A stretch of 64,000 nt of DNA from positions 96,005,353 through 96,069,352 of the forward strand of contig OY804580.1 in the NCBI GenBank assembly GCA_963680875.1. The letters are read 5' to 3'. Below the pieces are notes generated by a model, which was given only the letters and a program-made list of their open reading frames with translations, was not told the origin of the DNA and did not search any database. The position numbers and the translations under genes are program-made. Shown here in pieces: positions 55,422 through 64,000 of the stretch (the stretch's first letter is position 1; every line of letters begins with the position of its first letter). The stretch comes from Bathymodiolus brooksi (lineage: Eukaryota; Mollusca; Bivalvia; Mytilida; Modiolidae).

Positions 55422-57425
55422 GACCTTTTTATTCTTAAAAACATGGGCGCGGCCATTATCGACTTCCGAGTGTGTCCGCCATTAGTAAAGTGTCAAAATC
55501 TTGTGTTCTCGGGGTTTATCGATACGCTAATGTATGGTTTCTCTAGTACAGGTGTCACAATATACTGTTATTTCGGCTTGAAATTCAATGATAACACCTG
55601 CTGTGAAGTGATTTGTAAACGGAGATATAATGACAATGATATAATGACAACAAATAAATTACCTGGTATGTATTTGTTTTTTTAATTACCGTTATATTCC
55701 CCATACAAAATCAGTATAAATCCTACTTAATTAAAAACTGCATGCACTTTTTTTCCTTTTTTGTTTTTTTGTTGCTTTTCAAGCATAAGAAAAGAGGGGT
55801 AATCAAATTAATATTTTGTATGAAATTAAAAAGTAAATATATAAATTATAATATACGCTTTTTGAAATTATTACTATACGATTTAAAGTGAAGTAATAAT
55901 GATAAAAAGTGTGCCTAACTTATAAGAAAGAAAGGGATCTGTAGTGAAGATGAAAAGGAATTTAAGTTTTATCAAATTAAAACATCTGAATTTCTTTATC
56001 TGAAAAAAAAGTTTCATGAGGAACCTAATATAACTATTTGCTCCCAGGTTTCAGATACGTGAACCGGACGGGCATTTTTCACCCCATTTGTCTTCTTTTT
56101 TAAATTTCTTTGCTAGGATTTCATAGTTTTATATTGATTTATTCTTTAATTTTATATGTTTTTGAAGATGAATTACAATTTAATATTGACGTGTTAAGGA
56201 AGTGGTAGCGCTTTCTAGACTTGTAGTCTGCTGAAGGTCGACCGTATCAACAGCGATGCGATGCTTCCCGGGTTTGGCACTTAGGGGAATAGACAGTCGT
56301 GTCATTTTGCAACAAAAGTGTTAAATTCATATTGTAGAAAGATAACTATCATTATATTAACTGATAGTTAACTGTGTATTGCATAACAAGTTATAGCAAA
56401 GATATCACTAAAACACAAAAAAATAATTTATGTATTGGGTTGATTCTTAAATGTATTTGATTTGCAATATGACAGTTAAGCTCTACCCCCTTCACACAAA
56501 GGGTTAAAAATGATAAAATTATATATAACTGAATTATAATGACAAAAAACCGCCGAATTTTGTTGCAGGACATCATGTCGTTCATTTTTACTTCTTACAG
56601 AATCAAGATTTATCTCTTTGTAAATTGTTAATTATTTTATGTGGCTTCTACATGAAAAACAATAATTCCTACACTGCTCACTTTGTTCCCGTTTCCTTTG
56701 TTTATAGTATTTAAACTTTCATTTAAGACAACATTTAACTCAGTTTTTTTGTTCCTTTCTATGTTATCCTCTATCGCATACGGAAGGAACATTATTCCTC
56801 CACATATTTGCTACTCTATCATTGTGCAAATGATTGATTTTTTTGTCAATTGCATAAGTGCTCCCTACATCATAAAAATATGCTACTTTGTGGCTTTGTG
56901 AAGTGAAGACAATATTCGAAGGGAACTTAGTTCTTTTGTACAAAAAATATAACGTTAGTAAAAAAGGTGTGTTGAGGGTTTCCATACCGACCGTTTTTTT
57001 TTTTTGTTGCGTACCCCGTTTTGTATTGAAATTCTGCCACATAAGCAAGGTTAAAATCTGAATAGCTACAGATCGATCTGTTAGCCCACATCTGGCAAAA
57101 TGACTAGCTAATTCTTTAATTTTGATAATATTGATGACCGTATAGATTTGTCCGACCTGGTCCTGAACTTTGTGATTCTGAACAATTTAAACAATAACCG
57201 TTTAAGTTCAATTCAATAATCCATATTTCGAAATATTCGGCCAAAATCACGGGAATAAGCCATAAAATATTAACTGAAGAGTGTTTATCTAATCCAATTA
57301 TGAATACTGATTAATCGTAACTAGTGTAAACAACCGATTGTTACACTTTCGTAATGGCAGACGATAGTAACACCACCTAGCGTCCACGAAAGATAACTAG
57401 GTAATCACCGATTTCTGAAAACGTC
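55422..57425. mobile_element. 2,004-base DNA transposon with TATA target duplication
   Basis: TATA at 55418-55421 and at 57426-57429 flanks a segment that begins GACCTTTTTATTC and ends GAAAACGTC. The ends are short imperfect inverted repeats (GACCTTTT against GACGTTTT). The locus at 5015-5255 has the same left and right flanks with one TATA and nothing between, which is an unoccupied site. No transposase is recognisable; frames at 55392-55685 and 56683-56901 show no domain. A 4-base TATA duplication does not by itself identify the superfamily. Confidence 0.75.
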
Positions 57426-57550
57426 TATAGCGATAAAACATTACATTTAACATTGATTTTATTCTCGGACTTTGTATGTATAGATAAACTGTATCATGTT
57501 GTGACAAAATGTATATGATTAGCATAATAAACGGGCTAAGGTTAGGGTTA

Positions 57551-57765
57551 TGGTGTTTAACGCCACTTTCAACAATATTTCTGTTATATCGTTGCGGTCA
57601 GGTTTTTGGGTGGAGGAAACCGGAATACCCAGAGAAATGTATCACCTAATGTTGTATCGAGTACACCTCGTCTGAGCTGGATTTGAACGCACAATGTTAG
57701 TGGTGATAGGAACTGATGGCATAGGTAGGTATAAATCCAACTACCATACGATTACGACCACGACG
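57551..57765 (+). repeat. GTTTAACGCC-type dispersed repeat, long copy
   Basis: Head TGGTGTTTAACGCCACTTTC, middle GAGGAAACCGGAATACCC, then CGTCTGAGCTGGATTTGAAC, GTGATAGGAACTGATGG and AACTACCATACGATTACGACC. It shows the tail that the copy at 5160 lacks. Confidence 0.75.
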
Positions 57766-57813
57766 GTCCCGAATAATAAACCTTTCAATAGCATATCTAT
57801 AGATGTACATTTT

Positions 57814-58080
57814 CAGGGGTGGATCCAGGATTTCAAGTCAGGGGGGGCGCACTTAAAAAATTTGCGCCGATCGGAGGTAGCCGCGAAAATATTTGGGGTA
57901 TTTCGTGTGAAAAATCACGATTGTACGCCAAAAAAATCATATTTTTTCTAATTGCGGAGGGAGGCGCGAAAATTTTTGGGGTATTTCGTGTGAAAAATCA
58001 CGATATTACACCAAAAAATCTAATTTTTTCCAATTTTAGGGGGGAGCGCGCCGGGTGCGCCCCCCCTGGATCCACCCCTG
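57814..58080. mobile_element. hAT-like MITE with internal duplication
   Basis: It begins CAGGGGTGGATCCAGG and ends with the exact reverse complement CCTGGATCCACCCCTG. Inside, GCGAAAATATTTGGGGTATT...TGTGAAAAATCACGA occurs twice, about 90 bases apart. The flanking eight bases (TACATTTT, ATTTTTAA) do not match exactly, so the target duplication has decayed. Confidence 0.8.
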
Positions 58081-58089
58081 ATTTTTAAG

Positions 58090-59020
58090 ACTATTTTGAC
58101 CTATCAATGTACGGATTCTGATTACCCCTTTGGTATCTTAATTCAAACTCTTCTTACATGTAATACAACTTGCTTCGTTTTCTTCTAAAGTCGTGTAATA
58201 TATATTTAAAATTAAAAGAACATTTATGTTTCAACAAGCAGAAAGCACAAGCACTAGACACTTTGTATATTGAGTAAATGGGAGGGGGTTTCCAATGCAA
58301 TGAGGGGGGGGGGGGACTGTTAAAAAATGTTAAATAATTTTGTGAACGTATTTCGCTTTAAAATTGTGATATTTATTGATGCAGGACAACGTAATGATTT
58401 CTTGGTCCCGTGATTTAATTATTGGGTATCAGATAATTATACATCGACAAAAGTCTCATGTTGCTGATGAACACCCACTTCCGGGAAATATGTTGCATGA
58501 AATTTATTTAAAGGCACACAGCTGTCAGAATTGAATTTTTTGTTTATGTTAAAAGTTGCCAATATTCGATGTTTTAATGCTAGTATAGAGCATTGGGCGA
58601 GTCAACATTGAATTATTTCCTGGATGGAAGAAAATCAAACAGCGACGTATTTCCTTTGTTCTAGGCTATTTACGTATGATATTATGAAAAATTTCAACTG
58701 CAATATATCTTTATGGTTTTTTAAATCAAAATTTAGGTCTTATATTGGGAAACATTAATTTTATTAAAATAACGGCCTGTGTGCCTTTAAATGAAATATA
58801 AAAAAAAGAAAAGACAACACAGTGATTCCATATTATGTAGATAATGATAATGAAATATTGTTTAACCTCGCCATTTTTTTTATTGAAGTGCCTGAACCAA
58901 GCCTGGAAAGTTAGCGGTCATGTCTATGTGTTGGCAAATAGGTTTTGCCTCTTTTTACTACGATTTTTTAGTGTATGATGTAGATCTAGTACGTAGCTGT
59001 ATCTCTGGTATCATTGATTG
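58090..59020. other. No gene recognised; 12-base G run
   Basis: AT-rich; G run at 58304-58315. Nothing else supported. Confidence 0.6.
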
Positions 59021-59027
59021 GCTTGGT

Positions 59028-59165
59028 TTGGTTTATGGGGTTTAACACCACTTTCAACAATAGTTCAGTTATATCGTGCATGGCGGTCAGATTTATTGTT
59101 GGAAGAAACCGGAGTACCAGGTGAAAACCACCGACCTGTTGCAAGACACCTGGTATCCTTGATTT
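59028..59165 (+). repeat. GTTTAACGCC-type dispersed repeat
   Basis: Head GGGGTTTAACACCACTTTC, then CGTGCATGGCGGTCAG and GAAACCGGAGTACCAGG. Confidence 0.7.
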
Positions 59166-59529
59166 CAAGTTGAATGGTATAGATATAATCAACAATTATC
59201 ACCAAACTTAAAATTATTACCGGTAAGTGGAAGAACATCATATTGATAGCGGTGCTTGAAATTAAAGGGTCGATCTGGCTTCTTTACGTTTTTCTTGAAA
59301 AGCCCCTTAAGATTCTTGAAGTCTACTTCATAGGGAATATAGATCGATTGAGTATAAACATCAGGTAGAAATACATACTGTCACTGAACTATGGAAGCGC
59401 ATATGGAACATCTATGGTTGAGTTAGTTCTGAACTAATATGTTGGAATGCCAATTCGTGCAATTTGTTCACTTGTTATGCGACTTGTCGACTTTTCCATG
59501 ACATCTTATGGAGTTGCTTAGTCAACTGG

Positions 59530-59580
59530 ACGACATTTTAAAGTGTACATGAGATGTTTGGAACGTCATGTACACTTTTG
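59530..59580. repeat. Short inverted repeat
   Basis: AAAGTGTACATGA pairs with TCATGTACACTTT around a loop of about 14 bases. Confidence 0.7.
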
Positions 59581-59844
59581 TTTTTATATACGCTTCCATA
59601 TGTGACAGAGGGAAGACATGCGACTTAAAGAATTAAATGCAGACCAACTTATAAAAAGAAAATGTCTTTGACGGTATGCATCACCCGTTTGGTATTGATC
59701 AGCTCCAACTTTATCGTAAAATGTCATTTGAACGTGACCTCTTACTGCGTTTCATTAGATGGTTTAAATATGCGATGTATTGGAAAAAGCGGAATTAAAG
59801 ATTTAATTCTAATTAGATTGATATTCGTTTCACGGTATTATATT

Positions 59845-60100
59845 GGGGGGGGGGGGGGGTTAGGGTGATGGTGCTTATCGCCACTTTCAACAATATGGCG
59901 GTCAGTTTTATTGACGGAGGAAACCGGAGTACCTGGAGAAAATCACCAAGTCACTGACAAACTTTATCACATAATGTTGTATAGAGTGCAGCTCGCCTGA
60001 GCGGGATTCGAACTCACAACGTTGGTGGTGATAGGCACTGATTTCATATATAGGTAGTTATAAATTCAACTACCATACAATCACGACAACGACGCGTACG
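59845..60100 (+). repeat. 15-base G run followed by GTTTAACGCC-type repeat
   Basis: G run at 59845-59859, then TTAGGGTGATGGTGCTTATC, GCCACTTTCAACAATATGG, GGAAACCGGAGTACCTGG, a TTCGAACTC box, and the tail AACTACCATACAATCACGAC. The TTCGAACTC box weakly resembles a tRNA B box. Confidence 0.7.
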
Positions 60101-60109
60101 GCCCCTTAT

Positions 60110-61480
60110 TATAGTTGGTGCCATTACTATGCATTTAACCTGCACTGGTTCTATTTGCGCAGTAAAATTGCATATGCTCAGACAAAAATATAGCTTAGTA
60201 CCTAATTCATGTAAACTAGCGACTGTAAGAAACAGTAATAATATAAACGCGGACCTGGTAGAGGACATAATTGAACACTATTAGAATGACGATTGTTTCT
60301 GCTGCTTTAATACAAATTGGCAGTTGTTTTTGACATTGCAGGATAAATACAAAAAATACAATATACATTGTCCGTAAATTTAAAATTGATTTGCATCCGC
60401 TAAGAAACAAGCTAGCTTTTCTTCTGTGTTTCTAATTAAGCTCGTACAAATAAATTTTATATTTGCTTACACACATATATATATATATTGTCTATATATC
60501 TGAGTTAAGCTTAAAGCTACGTGTTGTTAGTTCATTAAATAAAGCGTTTCTATAAAATTGTTTTTAAACAAATAATACAGAAAGTTTTCAGAAAGACACC
60601 CACGGTTGCTGGAAGGCTGAATTACACATAGATTTTTATGGCAGGAAGATATTAAGAAGACTGTTTCAGTGAAGATACCAAGGGGGTATTTAGAAGAATC
60701 CGTATATCGAAGAAGAAGAGACAACACAATGGCCAAAAGAAAAAGTACGAAAGGACAAATAACGGTCCACAAAACATACACATAAAACTAAAGATCGAGA
60801 AACACGAACCCCACTAAAAACCGAGTGGTGGGGTGAACTCATGTGCTCCTGAAGGGTAAGCAGTTCCTGCTCCACTAGTTGGAGAAATAATCTGTTTGTG
60901 GGGTTGCTTATATTTTGTTGAATACCGTAAGTAATAGCTTGGAGTATCATTTCCAGAATAGTTATTCGTTTCAGCGATGCTTTTTATTGCTATTTTTTTC
61001 TGGTTGAATGGAAACGCCTGAAGATAGCATTTAATAGGTATCATCTCATATTTTTAATATCTGTTTTAACTGATTGATTTATTCTTTATCTATGTATCTA
61101 CTTTTGAAAAATGATATATTAGTAAGGGGTCAAATATTTTGTCCGAAAATATGAATTACAGCGACAAAGACGAATATTATCGTGACCAGTCATCTTTTAG
61201 GCAGTTTCTAAAAATTTGATTTTTAAAGATTATTTTTTATAAATATTATTAAAGGATTATATAATTTTATTCTTATAAGCTACCAAAGTTATAATCTTTA
61301 AATCTGCAATATTATGTAACAGTAATTACACTGTTCAGAGTCCCATTGGAAATATGTCTTTAGGTAATCATGGCCCGGTTTATTTGTCGGGGGACTTTGA
61401 ATATCTATAATCTATAACTGAGATTTTTCAGTAAAATCCTTGCAATTTTTGAACTACAGAAGTATCTAACATTTAATACT
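60110..61480. other. No gene recognised
   Basis: AT-rich. Shares GACAACACAATGGCCAAAAG near 60720 with 12530. Several small frames lack recognisable motifs. Confidence 0.6.
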
Positions 61481-61485
61481 AATAG

Positions 61486-61815
61486 ATATGTGCGCTCTTT
61501 CTTAACAAAACTTAGATTGAGTGCACACAGCCTTGCTACATGTATTGAAACTGGCAGATATTGCAAACCCACAATACCAGCTAATGAGAGATTCTGTAAA
61601 GCATGTAAAGATAAGGTTGAAGATGAACATCACTTTTTAATAGTGTCCCATATATAATTCAGCGAGAGATAAATTCTTTACACTGTTTAATAGGAAATTT
61701 AATGAAACTACAGAGGTGTCAATCAACCGTCTCCTCAATCCTAGTTCATTTCAAGATTTAAATAACATTTGCTTATATTTAAAAGAATCCTACTCACTCA
61801 GAGATTCAACTTTTA
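61486..61815 (+). pseudogene. LINE ORF2 C-terminal fragment
   Basis: Reads RLSAHSLATCIETGRYCKP, then CKACKDKVEDEHHFLI and a stop. A frame slip continues as SARDKFFTLFNRKFNE and LLNPSSFQDLNNICLY. It has the same C-terminal zinc-binding layout as 4375, 22670 and 27100. Only the end of the element is present. Confidence 0.75.
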
Positions 61816-61819
61816 AAAA

Positions 61820-62365
61820 TATTTAACTTTCCTCAAGTAACTGGCAAAAACTTCCAAATGATAATAATAATTTTAATCTTATTTAATTATTATACTCCCA
61901 AAATGATAATAAACATTATGATATTATTATAGGACGAAGTCCCAACTATGGTAGAAATAGCAATATTTTGATTCCAGATCCATATCACTAATGGCTTAAA
62001 TTTCATGCACCGGAAACCAAAACATGGTTAAATCTGCAGAAAATCGGATGCGCAGTAATCTGGAATTACTTCCGGTTTTTAATGTTAAAAGTCGTCCCCG
62101 ATATATCTCGGCCCTAAGATAAAGCCGTCCCCGATATATCTCGGCCCAAAAAATCTCGACACTATTTTGATGCACTGAATGAGCGTGAAATAGGCAGATA
62201 ATTTTCAGATTCGCGAGCATTCATGTCCGTGCCTGTTTCAATAGATGGAAAAAGCATCCTTACATTGTACTACAGTACACTCCAAAAAGTACACAGAAGT
62301 AAGTAAAATTTATATGATTTCAATCATCCCACGAATTTACATGATTTAAATATTAGATCACAGTC
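61820..62365. other. No gene; short tandem ATATCTCGGCC repeat
   Basis: GTCCCCGATATATCTCGGCC occurs twice around 62093-62145. Otherwise this is AT-rich sequence and the LINE 3' end. Confidence 0.5.
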
Positions 62366-62369
62366 GTAT

Positions 62370-62604
62370 GAAAATAGTGAAAATTTAGATGTTGGGGTAA
62401 TAGACTCTTATATATATATTATATTACCCCAACAAGTGAAAATTTAGATGTTGGGGTAATATAATATATATATAAGAGTCTCTTATATATATATTATATT
62501 ACCCCAACATCTAAATTTTCACTATGGGGTAATATAATATATATATAAGAGACTCTTATATATATATTATATTACCCCAACATCTAAATTTTCACTATTT
62601 TTCC
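62370..62604. repeat. Nested AT-rich hairpins
   Basis: Outer arms AAAATAGTGAAAATTTAG (62370 on) and CTAAATTTTCACTATTTT (to 62604) enclose three successive palindromes, 62391-62433, 62435-62523 and 62525-62579. Each is built from GGGGTAATATAATATATATA and its complement. One arm unit appears six times in alternating orientation. Confidence 0.9.
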
Positions 62605-62619
62605 GACGGTGTGTAGAAA

Positions 62620-63300
62620 TACCGCAAAGGACCTCCTTAGTGCACTAAGAACAATAAAAGTTCACTAAGGACATAATAGAGATGTCCTATGTGCACAAAG
62701 AAGGTTGCAAATGAATTGTCAGTTAAACAAAATCTTATTTGGTAAATTTTTATAATAAAAATTTAAAATTAACGAAGATATTTGCATTTTTGTCGGCACG
62801 CGCCTACTACAAAGATAATCACGTGGTGATTAATACATGTTGATTGTCAATCAACGTCGAACAGGTAAACAATGACAATTAGAGTTGAGCTAATTATATA
62901 ATAAACAATTGTGTATGAGCTTGAACACATGGTTTTTGATGTTGATCTTTAAAACATGTTGTTTTTTTACGATGAATTATAATAAAAACAAATGCGAAAA
63001 AAAAATATTGCGCCGGTAATGTTGAAAAGATCGTGTGTTTTTGCAAAGATTTTGGAGTAAAAGTTGTAGATATTATTTAAGCGCTAAATCGTTTTATTTG
63101 TCATTCATATCGATATTGCAAATTTATAATATACGTTCACCAAGTTAAAAAATACTAGATGTGGCGTCCCTGGGGTTCACCACCCAGTCTACTGATTTAC
63201 TTCGATTATTTGTTTGTAGATGAACGGTCATTATTTTCTGTGTATGTGGCTTTATAACTTTTTCGTAAAAATGTTGGTAATAAATTATATTTCCACTAGA
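62620..63300. other. No gene recognised
   Basis: AT-rich, with no open frame of note and no clear repeat within this window. Confidence 0.6.
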
Positions 63301-63655
63301 TCACTCAAAAATATTATATTTAGTGCAAAGTTTACATCGCCCATTTATGACGATACATATCACATAATTATATTATATTGTGATTAGACTAAAATCATAG
63401 ATTTATTTTGAAGTTGTCCTTCGGCAATGAAAATATTCGTTCATTTTTATGTGTTTTGTTCTGTATTTTCATTCACGTGTATTATATTCAGTGCAAAGTT
63501 TTTTTTATCGTCCATTAATGTCACATGACCTTTGTTAAGTTGCTTCCAAATTACATAAAATTATTTTTGTTCAAATTATTATATGGTAAAATAAATGTTT
63601 AAATTGTGATTGGACTAAAATCATAGATTTATTTTGAAGTTATCCTTCGACAATT
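63300..63655. repeat. Imperfect direct duplication
   Basis: AGTGCAAAGTTT at 63322 and 63490, and TTGTGATT(A/G)GACTAAAATC at 63379 and 63604, occur in the same order. They are followed by AGATTTATTTTGAAGTT in both. Indels separate the two units. Confidence 0.75.
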
Positions 63656-63786
63656 AAAGTCAAAAGTTTTCTCTTAATGCTCAGTTCGAAATCTCATGTT
63701 TCTTCATAGTATCTCCGGTCTAAAGACAACGACAAAATTAAGCATTTTTGAATTAATTATAACTCAAATATCAGTTGGTAAGATTT

Positions 63787-64000
63787 ATGATAGAACATTG
63801 TTTTAATGTATTAAAAAGAATGGGAAAATATTTAAATAGATTAGGCAAATTAACTATATATCACTCAATTATTCTATCAAACTTTAACTACTGCCCAGTA
63901 ATTTGGCATTTTTGTTCTGAAGCCAATACTAAAAAGATGGAAAAAATTCAAGAGAGAGCACTAAAATGTATGTATAATGAAAACCACTCCACATATGAAG
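63787..64000 (+). pseudogene. LINE reverse transcriptase thumb region, cut by window end
   Basis: Open to the window end: VLKRMGKYLNRLGKLTIYHS, then LSNFNYCPVIWHFC and KKMEKIQERALKCMYNE. This pattern (K-LN--GK--IY-S-I-S-FNYCP--W-FC) is common just after the YADD domain in APE-type LINEs. The upstream part is not recognisable before 63787. Whether it is intact further on cannot be seen. Confidence 0.7.

Noticed and set aside
56200..56290. tRNA-like sequence (GGTAGCGC ... GGTCGACC)
   Set aside because: Box spacing and arms do not fit a tRNA, and there is no second copy to support a SINE.

Overview
The window is animal nuclear DNA, most probably from a bivalve mollusc. It is AT-rich and intron-containing. 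It holds no operons, ribosome binding sites or clearly intact single-copy gene, and nearly all recognisable coding sequence is mobile-element derived. The organism call is inference, resting on the dispersed 'GTTTAACGCCACTTTCAACAATAT' family, LINE tails ending in TTGAA repeats, and the mix of Tx1-like LINEs, Crypton-like recombinases, PIF/Harbinger and hAT elements.

Layout. 1-5014 and 14424-23294 are two copies of one block built around a two-exon Crypton-like tyrosine recombinase gene. Copy A has a 23-base frameshifting deletion. Copy B keeps the frame but carries 3,856 extra bases upstream of the gene. 5015-6400 holds the empty target site of a transposon seen filled at 55.4-57.4 kb, plus a 1.14 kb repeat. 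6893-12409 is a degraded Tx1/L1-like LINE whose ORF1 joins three zinc knuckles to an SGNH hydrolase-like domain. 23.7-27.75 kb is a PIF/Harbinger relic with 21-base inverted ends, filled by a second degraded LINE. 28757-29455 (minus) is a frameshifted reading frame resembling a PCNA/Rad1-type sliding clamp. 31.6-34.96 kb (minus) carries broken exons of a DUF6589-type gene and of a P2X7-C-terminus-like cysteine-rich gene. 35959-36965 is a foldback element with hAT-like ends and an exact 8-base target duplication.

38095-46766 is the most unusual object: a decayed Ty3/Gypsy-type retroelement. It encodes a Gag that begins with a helix-hairpin-helix domain, protease, reverse transcriptase, RNase H, and an integrase ending in a PHD finger. 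A further downstream ORF, placed just after a splice-acceptor-like site, ends in a TatD-family metal-dependent nuclease. No LTRs could be recognised.

47196-52702 is a 5.5 kb near-perfect palindrome with arms of about 2.7 kb and a 35-base centre. Its left edge cuts the retroelement's 45-base tandem repeats and its right edge lies inside a putative exon. 53.5-55.1 kb (minus) is a stand-alone relative of the zinc-knuckle/SGNH LINE ORF1. The remainder to 64 kb is a 2,004-base DNA transposon, a hAT-like MITE, nested AT-rich hairpins, and further LINE fragments, one running off the window end.

The genes do not form a cooperating pathway. The window is a nested record of insertions, duplications and decay; the retroelement's combination of accessory domains and the giant palindrome are the main points of interest.
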